Of a DNA stretch of 64,000 nt, positions 45,839 to 60,613 are shown in pieces. The position numbers and the translations under genes were made by a program. This DNA is from Capillidium heterosporum (lineage: Eukaryota; Entomophthoromycota; Entomophthoromycetes; Entomophthorales; Capillidiaceae): the NCBI GenBank assembly GCA_016630905.1, contig WBMQ01000002.1, positions 558,001 to 622,000 on the forward strand. The letters run 5' to 3'. The notes beneath the pieces were generated by a model. That model did not search any database. It saw only the letters and a program-made list of their open reading frames with translations, and had not been told where the DNA came from. How positions within the stretch are numbered: position 1 is the first letter of the stretch; every line of letters starts with the position of its first letter.

Positions 45839-47228
45839 ACTCGATACAGATACTTTCTAACTCAATAAATAGTGGTGGTAGGTTATGGACCCGTGCTCTG
45901 GCTTGCTTTGTACTGGTAAAATTTAAAGAGTAATAGATGGTTGAAAGATGTATCCCTCTTTTAATTTCTAATCCAACTTGTAAACTGGAATCAAAACAAG
46001 AATTCGTTCTTCTTATGACCTTGAAAGGTTGTGCCTGATCCAAATCCCATTCGTAAATTTCATTTGCACAGTTTCAAGCAGCAGGATGAAATTGCTAAAT
46101 TGGATGGTTATCTTTTCGCGTAAAATCACCATTTCAGTTAAGTTACGTCACAATTTATTCTGGTCCTTACTTTGATTATACTGTGGCACGAATTCCATTT
46201 TGCTAAGTGCATTAGTTTTTGAATTAAGTTAGCAACTATAATCTGGACTTTACGATGTTGAGATCAAATTCTCCAATCATCAACTTCAAATTAAGAAGCA
46301 CTCATCAAAAGTCAAAATTGGGACATCAGAAAGAAGTTATGTTGAGAGTTAGCCCATAAATACTACATGTACTTTAATTACTATAAGATGATTAACCATC
46401 AAAAGCCAATACTATTGAAGATCCTGAGAGTTGAAGCCCCAACTACCAAGAGTTGGTGGAGACCTAGGTATAAAAAAATGGACAGCAGCTTGTAAAAAGT
46501 AAAATAGGCTAAAGGTAGATTTTATCGATTAGTCTTTGGGTTGGTTGAATACGATTACTGCAAGGTAAATAAGTAGAGTTTTAAAATAAATCGGCTGTCA
46601 GTTTTACAAGCTGTTACTGAGATAAACTTCAAGCTCTAGTCAAGCTAATCAAACAATGCTGGATTGAAAGAAGTAGCTAATGTTTATTGCAGTATACTTG
46701 AAGATGTGGTTAAGCATATTGTTGCCAAACTCATAGAAAACAATTGGGCTGATGAACAAAGGTTAAATGAACTACAATGTAATTTGTGATGTATTATATA
46801 TTGGAATTGAATCGATTAACTTTTATTGAGTAGACAGAATGTAAATATAGTTGACTACGATATAATTCGAGGTGCACATGGTTATCAACTTGCTGCAAGT
46901 TACAGCTGTTATTGGGTCACTACCTAGCAAACTAAAATTGGGCTGGGATGCACCTGTCTTTACCATATATATTCCACTATACAAAGGGTTTACTTGTATG
47001 TCTATTGGATCGTTTTGTCTCATAGGTAGAGGCCCTAGGTAATAAATTTGCAAATATCCATATAGAGGTAAGGGTGAATAGAATAATAAACCCTATGCAT
47101 CATTTAGCCTGATAAAAGCCAATTCGAGCAGAATAGCTATTAGGTAGATCACGAGGAAAACAGCAAAGCCCTATAAATATGCATCTGGCTAAAAATACTA
47201 ACCTCGTTCAAGTACATATTCTTAAAAA
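45839..47228. other. Intergenic, divergent promoter region
   Basis: AT-rich DNA between the SPRY gene (minus) and the aminoacylase (plus). A minus-strand frame at 46823-47053 has no known motif and is not called. It contains the TATAAATA at 47172-47179. Confidence 0.5.
47172..47179 (+). promoter_or_regulatory. TATA box of the aminoacylase gene
   Basis: TATAAATA lies 50-57 bp upstream of the ATG at 47229. Confidence 0.5.
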
Positions 47229-48741
47229 ATGGGGAACTTCAACTACATACTAGCACTCTTAGCCCAGCTGTCGACTGTATATACGACTCAAGTTAGTTTA
47301 AGCAGTCCAACTTCTGATGCAGTTACAAAGCTACAGAGCTACGTAAAGATTCACAGTGAGCAACCAGGCCCAAACTACAAGGCAACTACCGAATTTTTAC
47401 AAGGGTACGCTGCTGAGTTAAACTTACCTTTAGAGATATACAACTGTAAGCCGGACAAACCTATAGTCATTATAAAGTGGCAAGGTACTACCGACAGCAA
47501 GAGCATTTTGTTAAATAGCCATACCGACGTTGTACCGGTGACTTTAAGTAAGTGGGAAGAAGACCCCTTTGGTGCCGTTTTGAAGAAAGATCAGTTTGGG
47601 GATGATATTGTCGTTGGTAGAGGTACTCAAGATACGAAAGCTCTGGGAATTGAGTAAGTTTATAATACTTTACATATTATTGACAATTTTAATTTTTAGG
47701 TACTTGGAAGCTATCAGAAAGTTGATAAGTTTAAACTATAAACCGAAACGTACTGTCTATATTGTATTTTCGCCTGATGAGGAAATCGGTGGGACTGATG
47801 GGATAGCCTGTTTTGTAAATACCCCTAGATTTTTGGAACTAAACGTGGGCTTCGTTTGGGATGAAGGTAAATTGGATTATATATTGAATGATGTGCTTAT
47901 TAGCGTAAATAGGTCTAGCTAAACAGCAAGATTACTTTACCATCTACTACTCGGAAAAGTACCTATGGTAATTTATCTTAGTTTTATAGGTATAATGCTA
48001 ATTTTTAATGATATAGGCGTTTTGAAGCTGTTGCCAACGGGGATGCCGGGCACGCTTCTTTTTTCATAAAAAATTTAGCTACTACTAAGCTGGTAAGCAG
48101 ATCCTTTATCATCCCTTCAAATCTCTAACATAATCCTTTTAAAACAAATGTAGCATCGATTCCATAGTTTTATAATGGATTACAGATACTCCCAGGAAAA
48201 GCAGGTGTTATCCGGCAAGAAGAGAGATGGAGATGTAACCTCCATCAATCTAACTATAATGAAGGGAGGTAGTGTCATCAACACGGTGCCTGATTCGGCA
48301 ACCTATACCTACGACTGTAGAGTTTCTCCTTTGACCAACCTAACTCAATTTGACAATAACTTGCACAAATGGGCTAAAAAGGCTAACGTTACCATCAACT
48401 ACCTCGATAGAGGTAGTCCTGCTGTCACCGACCTAACTAAAGACCCTTGGTTCTACAAAAGCATCAAGAAGGCTGCTGAGAAATTGTAAGTTATCCTGTA
48501 TTAGAGTGACTTTTAACCTTTACTATATTTTAGGAACATAAAGCTACAGTTGGAAATCTATCCAGGTGGATCTGATGGTAGACACATTCGCAAGTTCCAG
48601 ATTCCAGTACTTGGACTATCCCCCCATCGCAATTTAACTTATAGAGCTCACGATCACAACGAGTTTATCAAGGTTAAAAATTTGGAGGAGGGTACCCAGT
48701 TCCTCACTGAAGCTATCAAGAATTTGATTGAGGAGATCTAA
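47229..48741 (+). CDS. Secreted aminoacylase-1-like M20 peptidase
   Basis: Zinc-dependent M20A hydrolase related to aminoacylase-1, which removes N-acyl groups from amino acids. Six exons (47229-47653, 47700-47866, 47913-47967, 48017-48092, 48154-48485, 48534-48741) give 420 aa. Metal ligands and catalytic residues are in place: LLNSHTDVVPV, GRGTQDTK, the catalytic Glu in SPDEEIGG, DAGHAS in the lid and RAHDHNEF for the last His ligand. FVWDEG, VTSINLT and the C-terminal LGLSPHRNLTYRAHDHN block match aminoacylase-1 rather than carboxypeptidase S. The protein starts with a signal-peptide-like segment (MGNFNYILALLAQLSTVYTT), whereas animal aminoacylase-1 is cytosolic, so an extracellular or vacuolar role is inferred. 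Confidence 0.92.
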
Positions 48742-49219
48742 TAAAAGTTATGTTTATCTTCCTTTTTATTTGGGCTTGTTAAAATGCGTGGTTAGATACT
48801 TATTAGAGGAAACATCTGTTGGATTTGACAATATATATCAATTTAAGTTATAAATTGAAGTTTATTGTATATTTTAAAGCTTTTAAGCTAATATACTAGT
48901 TATTTGTCGTGTATTTATACTTTTTATATAAATTGTAGTTTCTTTGAAGACATCTATAGGCTTATATTTGTTGTTTTCTCAGTTATCAGCAATAGTAAGT
49001 TGATAGAATGCATGCTTTAAAAAGTCTGGAAGCAAATTTCCTTATTTTGCAGAAAATTCGGCAAATGAAAATTGGGCTTAGGAAAGCAATTTCTAAAATT
49101 TGCATAATAATTCAAAGAACAAAAGTTCGTCAAAACATCACTTGAGCTTAGAAGGTTTTCCTTAGTGAAGGAAAGTAAGTCAACCAACCAACCTAATTAA
49201 CTCCAATAACGAAACTACT
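48742..49219. other. Intergenic, nothing seen
   Basis: AT-rich spacer between two plus-strand genes. No feature supported. Confidence 0.5.
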
Positions 49220-51284
49220 ATGGTAGAGAATAAAGTGAAGAAGCCCATAAAAGCACGTCGTCGTAAGAAGAAGGACAGTGGCAAGAATCACCCTGACCAG
49301 ATAGTCTATGTAACTTAATTTAAATAGCTAATATACTTATTCTTAAATTAGAGTGAATCGGACACGAACAACAGTCCCAAGCTCAATGGCGAAGTAGAGG
49401 TAGAGTATGTACCTCAAGGTCTGGATATGGATGAGGAAAATCCACTTTACCATGAGTTCTCCGATGCATTTGAAAGGTTGGCTAAGCTAGAAGTTGACTC
49501 TGAAGAATTTGAAGTAAGTTTTTTAAAAACCAATGTTAAAATTGTTAGGCCCGAGACGGTTATGGGTTCGCTGTTGGAGATAATGATGATAGTGGAAGCT
49601 CCAACGACGATGAGGAAAATAAGCAACCTACTCTATCCAAGAAGAAGCTGCGCAAACTTAACCGACTCTCCATTTCAGCCTTGAAACAACAGACTAAGAA
49701 GCCCGAAGTAGTCGAGGTAATTATTTGAAGTGTTTTCAAGCATTAATTCAGGTAGTGGGTCGATGTTACTGCTAGCGATCCTAAGTTATTAGTGTACTTG
49801 AAAGGGTACCGCAACACCGTACCGGTCCCTAGGCACTGGTCCCAGAAGCGTAAATACTTACAAGGCAAGCGAGGAGTTGAAAAGCCGCCATTCGAACTTC
49901 CTGGTACTTTACATCTTTTTACAAATGACTAACTTTAAATTTAGCTTTCATCAAAGATACCGGTATCATGGAGATGCGGGCAGCTGTAAAGGAGAAAGAG
50001 GATCATGCTAAGCTTCGGTCCAAAGCTAGGGAACGCATGCAACCCCGTATGGGTCGACTAGATATCGACTACCAACGGCTACATGACGCCTTCTTCCGCT
50101 ACCAGACCAAGCCCTACCTAACGATGCATGGGGAGTTGTACTACGAGGGCAAAGAATTTGAAGCCAAATTAAAGGATAAGAAACCTGGAAACCTTTCAGA
50201 AGCTCTCAAGGCTGCCTTAAATATACCTCCCCTTGCTCCTCCACCTTGGCTTATCAATATGCAGCGCTACGGTCCGCCTCCTAGCTACCCCAACTTGATA
50301 ATCGCCGGGTTAAATGCCCCAATCCCACTTGGGTAAGTTTTAAATTGTTTTTGGTTACCATGTACTCAAGTATTTACATATAGTGCTACCTGGGGTTTCC
50401 ATCCCGGTGGTTGGGGCAAACCTCCAGTTGATGAGGTATTTTTAATTTTGATATTTGTAATCCTAACCAACTATCTATTTAGTTCAACAACCCACTATAC
50501 GGAGATGTATTCAACACAAATTCGTTTGGTCGCATCGATGAAAATGCTGAACCAGTCGAACGTACGCTGTGGGGTGAGATGGATCCTGAAGATGAACGTA
50601 ACTATCTTTCACCAAATCGCCTCTAACTTCGAATGTTTTTAGATGCCGACCTAGAGGAAGAGGTTGAAGAAGAGGAAGAAGGTGATGATGATGAACAACC
50701 AGTCGAAGTTGACACTCAACCCGAAGATATTGGTGGTTTAGTTACTCCCTCCGGCCTCATCTCAGTCGCCAGCGGTTTGGAGACGCCCAAGGAAATTGAG
50801 TTGCGCAAAGATTCTAGACGGTAGGCTTCTAGTTTGACAAAAACTAAATTTTATGTTAGCACTGCCGAGTATGATGCACCCAAGCAGCTTTACCATGTCC
50901 TTCCACAAAAGGACGTCTCGGTGCGAGGGTTTATGGGATCGCAGTATACCTACGATACCACCGCATTGGCAGGTGAGGATGACGACAGCAAAGTAATACG
51001 TCTCAAACATTTTAAACTAATATAACTTTTAGCGTCGTAAAATGGATGACAATGCCCCTACTCAAACTGATGATCCTGACCATGGCGACGATCGCAAGTA
51101 CGAAGCTTCAACTCAGGTAAATTTTAGTGTTCCCTTTTTTGGTCAATTGACGGTATTTTGATAGGAACGACACCAAAGCTTGCCCAAGGTCGACTTGTCT
51201 GATATGGCAGCTCAGAACGAGGCCAAGAAAGCTCAGCAGCGTAAGAAGCCGGCCAAGGATAAGGAGTTCGTCTACAAGTTCTAA
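49220..51284 (+). CDS. CUS1: CUS1/SF3B2, U2 snRNP SF3b subunit
   Basis: Component of SF3b in the U2 snRNP, needed for branch-site recognition. Eleven exons (49220-49309, 49352-49513, 49549-49716, 49756-49903, 49945-50332, 50384-50435, 50483-50597, 50643-50820, 50860-50992, 51033-51116, 51165-51284) give 545 aa. The N-terminus is basic. The DUF382 core reads KLRKLNRLSISALKQ, WVDVTASDPKLLVYLKGYRN, VPRHWSQKRKYLQGKRG and PPFELP. The PSP region follows (PPPWLINMQRYGPPPSYPNL, GFHPGGWGKPPVDE, NPLYGDVF). The acidic stretch and C-terminal KDKEFVYKF also match the family. In the intron before WVDV the splice must use the second of two closely spaced AGs (CAGGTAG), the TAG. Confidence 0.96.
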
Positions 51285-51793
51285 CTGTGCTAGAAGCTTC
51301 CATTATCCTTTCATGAGTTGAGGATGCATCCTGTTAGATCTAAGGTTAGTTTGTAGCTTTGGCGAGTAAAACATATTTCTCTGCTGGAATTTTTTCTGTA
51401 ACTTGGCTTTTAGATAATGTAGTTTGTTATTCATGGCTTTTTGCTGTTGTATTATATATAGAATGTCTGTTAAATATAGTGCTGTTTACTCTAGCTATTT
51501 GCTGGCTATACCAGTTAGAACGTCTTATTTTTATAGATTTTAAACTGATCGAGCCTTAAGTTGGAATTTGAACTAGCTTTATCGCTCATATTTTGAAATG
51601 CCATTAGCGATTTCTAAGAGCTTAAAAATACTACTCGGTCCAAGACTATCCAATATATAGCTTTGTTTTTAATCTGTGGATATGTACCTGTTACTTGAAC
51701 TCTAGTATGAATTTCATGTAAGCTTTATGCGACAAGCTATTTGGGACAAATTCCAAAGTTGAACTTTGCCAGAAATTTATTGAATTTTCAACT
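51285..51793. other. Intergenic, nothing seen
   Basis: AT-rich spacer between CUS1 and MSH6. A hydrophobic frame at 51359-51559 has no ATG start and no motif. Confidence 0.55.
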
Positions 51794-54700
51794 ATGACAG
51801 ATTTCAGTTTTTCAAAAAAGTTAAATAGACAGGGCTTCAACATGAAATTCACACCTGAACAGATCGAGCAGATGGAAAAGAAGCGCAAGGAGCGTGAAGC
51901 GAAGCGATTAAGTGAAGGGTACAAGCCGAACTTCGTCCAGACCACCCTGACTTCTTTTTTCAAACCGATTGTTAAGACAGAATCTACCAATTCACAAGTC
52001 AGTACTAGCAACATGAAGCAAAAGGAAAATCTAGGTAGCTTTTCTATATATTTTTAAACCAACTTATCTTATTTTTTGAATCATTAATAGAACTATTGAA
52101 TAAAAATTCTATGCAGGAGAGCTCCAACCAGAAGCCTGTAATAACTAAGACGGTATATTTCATTTCATTTTGTTTAAATTGAACATTTATTAGGAAACTA
52201 CTGAAAAGTCCAATGAAATCAACACCACTATGCAGGAGAGTTCCGACGATGAATCACTTATACTCAAAGTATAAAAGTTTTTATATACTTGCATTAACAG
52301 CCCATCTTAATAGAAGAGAACCACCAAGAAAGTTAATTACATTGAAAGTTCAGATGGTAATTTTACGATATAAAATTTTATCAATTATTTAGATGAGCTC
52401 GATGTAGCGGATACAAAAAAAACCAAGCTTGAGGAAGAATATGTAGAAGATATGGAAGCTGATACTAGTATTTTTAAACTTTTGAAACAAGTATATTAAT
52501 TTAGTTTAAAGTAGATGACAGTAGTATGGATTGCCCACCTAAAGATTCTAATATTAACTATACTCCTACTTTGGGTTTAGCACATTTAAGAATCACCAAT
52601 GTTTCGGTAAGCTGTGCTGTTGTCCATTACTAATCGCAATAGGATAATTCCTCAAATACCTTCAATCGCCTTCAAGTAAGATTTAGCATCTATACCGTTT
52701 TAAAAAAGTAGTCCTTTGCAGCACAATCCAAGAAAAAAAGCTTCGATTTTACTACGGTATGTCCTTTCCTATTGACCATAAACTGATTATTTAAAAGAAG
52801 AGTACAAATTCAGAGAAAAATAACGGCGATAGCAAAGAAGTACGCTACCCCTGGCTTGTCGATGTCAAAGATATTTCTGGAAATTTACCTGGTAAATATA
52901 GCCAAAAATAGCTCTAACTTTGTCTAGGGGATCCCAACTATGACCCACGGACCTTGTTTATTCCAAAATCGGCTTGGAGCAAATTTACACCTTTTGAGAG
53001 ACAGTTCTGGGAGATCAAATGCAAGAACTACAACTCGGTTGTCTTCTTCAAGAAGGGGAAATTCTACGGTAAAGATATTTGTTTCCAATTTCTAAAATTT
53101 AGAGCTCTACGAAAACGATGCCGACATCGGTCACCAGCAGTTCGACTTGAGGCTCACGGACAGGGTCAATATGAAAATGGTTGGTGTTCCCGAATCCTCC
53201 TTTGACTTCTGGGCCAGCAAGTTTATAGCTAAGGGGCACAAGGTAGCCAAGGTCGAACAGATGGAGAGTGCACTTGGCAGGGAACTCAGGGAAAGGGGTC
53301 AAAAAGTTCCAAAGGAAGATAAGATTGTCAAACGGGAACTGACCAGTATTCTTACAGCCGGAACTTTGATTGACCCTGGTATGTTGACCGATGACATGAG
53401 CACTTTCTGTATGTCCATCAAAGAGCTAGTCGATCCCAACGAAATCTCCAACCGATACGGTATATCTATAGTGGATACTTCTACCTCTCAATTCCAGCTG
53501 TGTTACTTTGAAGACGATGCCGATAGCACTCTTTTGGATACTCTGATTATGCAGGTTAAGCCAAGAGAGTTGATCTACACGAAGCATGAGTTGTGCAAGA
53601 AGACGCTGAAGCTATTCGACGAACACTGTGAAAATCTGATCCGAAATATTTTGTCTCCCGAAACCGAGTTTTGGTCGGCTAGCACCACCTTGGACGAAAT
53701 TCGCCAGAGGGGGTACTTTGGCTCGGATCAAAGTAAGTGGCCTAGTGGACTCCTTGAGATACTGGACAACGAACTAGCTTTAAGTGCCTTTGGCGGGTTG
53801 ATCTGGTACTTGAAATCGCTGAAACTGGATCAAGATCTACTGACGCTCGGTAACATCAAACTTTACAGCCCGATGCAGGTTGCTTCAACACTGGTGCTCG
53901 ATGGGCAAAGCCTCAATAATTTGGAAGTTCTGCAGAATAACCTAGATGGTTCCGGGAGTGGCACCGTTCTTGCATTGTTGAACCACTGCGTTACCCCGTT
54001 CGGTAAACGTCTATTCCGAAAGTGGCTTTGCCACCCACTACGCCACATCTCGTTTATAGAAGCTAGGCTTGATGCTATCGAGGATATCAATAGTTCCCAT
54101 ACCGCCCAAAGTAACTATTTTAAAACTATTCCCATTAACTCTACAAATAGAGATTTTATCCGACCTGAGGGAACTCCCCGACCTGGAACGTATGTTGAGT
54201 CGTGTACATGCTGGTAGAGTTAAGATCTCTGAATTCATTGCTGTTATCAACTCCTTCAAAAAAATACTGGTAAGTCAGAAACTGCAATTAAAGGTCTATA
54301 CTAATATTCTGTGTAGAGCATGATGTCAGGACTCCAAGAAGTCTTCGAAGCTGGTGTGAAATCTTCCCTCCTAAAGGACATTTTCAAGAGCTTACCCGAT
54401 TTAGCACCAACCTTGAGTTTCTATGAAAACGCTTTTGACCATCAGCTGGCCCTTACCGAAGGTAAAATTGGCGCTAAATTCGATACTCAACAGTCTTAGG
54501 GACTATAATTCCCTTCAAAGGCGTGGATTCAACCTACGATTCTATCAATGACGAGATAGTTGAGATCGAGCAAGGTCTTATTGATGTTTTGAACGAGCAG
54601 AAAAAGAAACTGAGGTTAGTATAGTGTACTTTAATCAGAGGACTAACGGCATGCTTTGTAGGGTCAAAAGTCTGACCTTCCGTGACATCGGTAAGGAGCT

Positions 54701-56220
54701 TTACCAACTTGAGGTTCCATTCGATATCAAGGTTCCCAACAACTGGATAAAGCTGAGCCAGACCAAGGTTCTATTTTTTATTGTTCTTCACTTAAACGAT
54801 ATTTAGCAACTGAAACGTTACCGAACCCCTGAAACGGCTGTTTTGGTTAAAAGCTTGGCTGAGAAGAAGGAAATTCGATCGGGTATCCTGAAATCCTTAG
54901 AAGGCCAACTGTACGCACGCTTTGATACCCATTATAAACTGTGGATTTCAGCTGTTACAAAAGTTGCTTCATTGGATTGCTTACATTCATTAGCTAGGGC
55001 CGTCCAGCTGATGGGAGGTAAGTGAACAAAATGTAAACCATATTTATAGTCCTTAGAGCCTTGTTGTCGCCCCGAATTCGTACCCTGTGTCCGCGGTAAA
55101 AGTAACTTTTTCGAAGTTGAAGAATTACGTCATCCTTGCCTCAACATCAGGTACTATTTAGACGATCCATTAGCTAATTTTTAAGTTCGGGATCAGATTT
55201 TATCCCCAACGATACCTATTTGGGTGGCTGGGACGAACAACCTAAACCCAACATGGTACTACTCACCGGACCAAACATGGGTGGCAAATCCACCTTACTC
55301 CGACAGGTATACATTTATTTGGTACATACTCATCTTTTGTAGACCTGCGTCGCTATAATAATGGCCCAGCTGGGATGTTACGTCCCAGCTACCAAATGTA
55401 GGCTCACCCCATTCGATCGAATTTTCACCCGTATTGGTAATAGGAAGTAGAAGTCGAATTTCACTAATGAAGCTTTAGGTGCCAACGATAATATACTGGC
55501 GGGGCAATCTACATTTATGGTCGAGCTGGCCGAGACCGCCAAGATCATCAAGGAGGCGACTCCACACTCCCTAGTTATTTTAGACGAACTTGGCCGTGGT
55601 ACAAGTACTTTCGATGGGTAAATCATCCTATAGTAGCACATTTAACATTTCCGTCTAGCTATGCTATTGCCTTTGCAGTACTGTACCACTTGACTACCAA
55701 AGTTGGATGCTTAGGGCTTTTCTCGACTCATTACGGTATGCTGACAACTGAGTTGGGCAAGTACCCCAACCTTGCTTTGATGCATATGAGCTGCCTAGCC
55801 GAACCAGGTAGTCGCGATGTCACCTTCCTCTACAAGTTAGTCAATGGAGTCTGTCCCAAGGTACACAATGCTATAACAATAATATACTCACCTATCCGTT
55901 ACCTTTAGAGTTACGGTATGAACGTCGCATCGATGGCTGGTTTGCCCCAAGAGGTAAGCTATTGGTACATAATATACTTATTTGTTTAGGTTATCGAAGA
56001 GGCTGAGCTCAAGGCCCAAGAATTCGAAAGCCAGCATGCCATTCCCGATACCAGCTCTACTTTAGCTAACGGGTACTTCCCCTTGGCTTTGGAGGAGGAT
56101 CTAAAAGTTATAGTCGAGTACCTGCACTTGATCGTCAACTCAAATGTGACCCTTGATCGTAATGAATTCCCGAGGCATGTCAAGCTTGCTATGGAGCATT
56201 GGAACCTACATTTCAACTAA
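51794..56220 (+). CDS. MSH6: MSH6, DNA mismatch repair MutS homologue
   Basis: Partner of MSH2 in MutS-alpha, which recognises base mismatches and small loops in the nucleus. The 23 exons are 51794-52034, 52091-52152, 52194-52268, 52314-52356, 52393-52467, 52512-52606, 52643-52675, 52712-52756, 52798-52891, 52928-53068, 53103-54110, 54151-54269, 54317-54461, 54500-54614, 54662-54767, 54807-55017, 55057-55150, 55186-55306, 55343-55436, 55479-55617, 55659-55860, 55909-55953 and 55990-56220, giving 1177 aa. A PCNA-binding PIP box, QTTLTSFF, lies at 49-56. The mismatch-reading Phe-X-Glu is F300-Y-E302, and the Glu codon is split by an intron. Walker [10 protein letters not shown] is at 929-937 and Walker B ILDE at 1006-1009, followed by GRGTST and STHYG. 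Three introns end in AAG and two begin with GTT. Exons 2-9 (33-95 nt) encode a disordered linker. Confidence 0.96.
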
Positions 56221-56480
56221 ATAAAGTTGTTGGTCACTTTTTCGGAGTTTATATACATTCTTATCAAAACAACCATAGTTATGGTATACTTTTGAAATCT
56301 AGGGCGAATCTTTTAGCGCGAAAACAATAGATTTCATTTAGAAAATTAGTTATAGCCAACCCAATAACAGCTATAGCAAAAATCACTATAGTTCAAAGTT
56401 TAATTAACAGTCTTTAATTCTCATCGACTCCAAAATAATATGCCGCAGTAAGCAACTTAAAATATACCTAAGCCTTCCAA

Positions 56481-58763
<2,283 letters not shown>

Positions 58764-60043
58764 TGAAAAACAGAAGGTTAAAAAGTGTATGATACGATTG
58801 GTGTAGAAAAAATAAATAGTGTAAAATTAAAATCAATAGCAACCCTACGATTATAGTTAAGAGGTTATCGAAAAGTTGATGTTGGCTGGCGGCACTTGGG
58901 CTTCGTGTAAAAATGCTTTTATCTGAAACTTTGAACGTTCATTTATACTAAGATCCCTTTCATTCTAATTGGTTTAGTAAAGCTTAGTAATCTGAAATAA
59001 ACAATTTCAGAATTTTCATTTAAAAGTCCAAATTAATTACGCCATCATATAATTTAAACATTTATTTACAAGCGATTTAATCGGAACTTTGAGGCTGCCT
59101 TTTGAAAGTAGGAGTTCAATTTTGGAGTTGGGCTTATTGAAAACTATGTTGAGGTTTATCAAAGTGGGCTGAGTTGATATCAATCTCAAGATATTGAAAG
59201 CTTCGAAGCTGAGTCAATTCTGTTGTATTGATGAATATAAGTTAAATTGAGTACGATGTGCTTTGCAATGTAAACTTTATATATAGATTTGTTGAATTTG
59301 CAAAAGTACAAATATTATCTCATATTAACTACTTCCCTATTTCAGAATGTATGTTTTAGACTTTATAGCAGCTTTGAAAAAGTCTGGTCAAGTTTATAAT
59401 TATTTCAAACTATTTTATAATTTCTTTGGATATAAGATAGTATACAATAGCCTCTTACTACGCTGTAACTATATATTACTAAATATATTAAGACTTTTAA
59501 TTGTACTTCGAATGTATATAACTTGGATTATAATAAAGAAACCCGGCCTTTGATACTTATATACTGGAGAAATATCAAACTAACATTGTAACCTTGTGAG
59601 ATGAGAATGTAGATAGAATTCAAAGTTCAAAGCACTTGTGACTGACAGGTGGTAAACAAGTGAAAGGATCACAACTATCATTTTACTATACAAGTTAAAA
59701 GCATAATTAAAAATTGTATAAGTTGATATAAGCTTCTAAAATACAAGTTATAAAAGGATAAAAACAATGATATATACGTTTCTAGGCTTTAAATTCAAGT
59801 TTATTTATAAAGCTAAAGGGATGTCTCCTACACCGCAGAAGCAGTAGTAACATATATAAAGGATCAGCTATATCATACGCTTAATATTGAGAAGACCACA
59901 TTACCAAAAACTTTTAAAAATAAGTACATAGTTTATTGATTAATAAGATGCAGTCACAAGTAAAAGCTCGCAGATATATAGATCAAATCGTAGTGTATAT
60001 AAAGGCAAGAATCCGATTTCAACAAACTAGAAATTGCAACGAT
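58764..60043. other. Intergenic, divergent promoter region
   Basis: AT-rich DNA between PRP4 (minus) and the first 3D-domain paralogue (plus). The hydrophobic frame at 59347-59553 and the upstream in-frame ATGs at 59948 and beyond are not counted as coding because a TATA box at 59996-60005 separates them from the real start. Confidence 0.5.
59996..60005 (+). promoter_or_regulatory. TATA box of 3D-domain paralogue 1
   Basis: TATATAAAGG lies 39-48 bp upstream of the ATG at 60044. Its position argues for that ATG rather than the in-frame ATG at 59948, which lies upstream of it. Confidence 0.55.
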
Positions 60044-60613
60044 ATGTTTGGAATCAACTTCAATAGCGTAACAGCAACAGTATTATTAACTTTATTACTA
60101 CTTCAGTCCACATACTCTATCCAAACAACATTAACACATTACTGGATATCGGAGGAGACCCAATTCCCCATCAAGCCTGAAGTAAGTATACGTGACTCTA
60201 AAGGCAAAGAGATCAGCAAAGTTTCCAGACAGTTCTACGCCTCGTTACAGATCGAATGCTCAGGGCTGTTGAAAGATGGTAGGATTGTAAACGCTCAAGA
60301 TGACAACTGTACTAGATTTACTGTCGTCCCATCAGCCTTAGGTTCCCATGATAACCCATTGGTTCCGTATGTATCAGCTGCATCCAACAGTTTAGCATTC
60401 GGAACTAAAGTTGTCATACCCAAGTATGTAGGAGTCACGATGCCTAATGGTAAATTGCACAACGGGTGCTTTAGCATTGATGACAGCTGTTATGGGTGTC
60501 CCGGAATTGACATTTATACGTTCACCAACGTCAACTTTGTTAAATACTCGCAGCAGTTGGATGGCAGTGCTGATTTCGTTCAACAGAGCTGTACACCAGG
60601 TGTATGGGTTTAA
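60044..60613 (+). CDS. Secreted 3D/double-psi barrel family protein, copy 1
   Basis: Intronless, 189 aa, first of three paralogues. A signal peptide (about residues 1-24, ending STYSIQ) precedes a domain with LTHYWISEETQFP at its start, ECSGLLKDGRIVNA and NCTRF, then FGTKVVIPKYVG, MPNGKLHNGCF, and GIDIYTF near the end, with C-terminal CTPGVWV. The order T-x-Y, G-T-x-V-x-I-P, then D...IDIY resembles the 3D-domain double-psi beta-barrel known from bacterial wall-active proteins and related to barwin/RlpA folds. Six cysteines could form three disulphides. I infer an extracellular, possibly wall- or polysaccharide-interacting protein; enzymatic activity is not shown. Internal ATG 60044 is chosen because it places the signal peptide at the N-terminus and fits both paralogues. 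Confidence 0.72.
   Translation: MFGINFNSVTATVLLTLLLLQSTYSIQTTLTHYWISEETQFPIKPEVSIRDSKGKEISKVSRQFYASLQIECSGLLKDGRIVNAQDDNCTRFTVVPSALGSHDNPLVPYVSAASNSLAFGTKVVIPKYVGVTMPNGKLHNGCFSIDDSCYGCPGIDIYTFTNVNFVKYSQQLDGSADFVQQSCTPGVWV

Noticed and set aside
46823-47053. Minus-strand frame in the divergent spacer before the aminoacylase
   Set aside because: Less AT-biased than most chance frames, but lacks an ATG at its start and any known motif; kept only as a note.
59347-59553. 68-codon hydrophobic plus-strand frame with ATG
   Set aside because: Tyr/Leu/Ile-rich composition follows from AT-rich sequence; no motif, and no promoter or splice context.
59948-60043. N-terminal extension of 3D-domain copy 1 from an upstream ATG
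   Set aside because: It would bury the signal peptide, is absent from the paralogues, and includes the TATA box.
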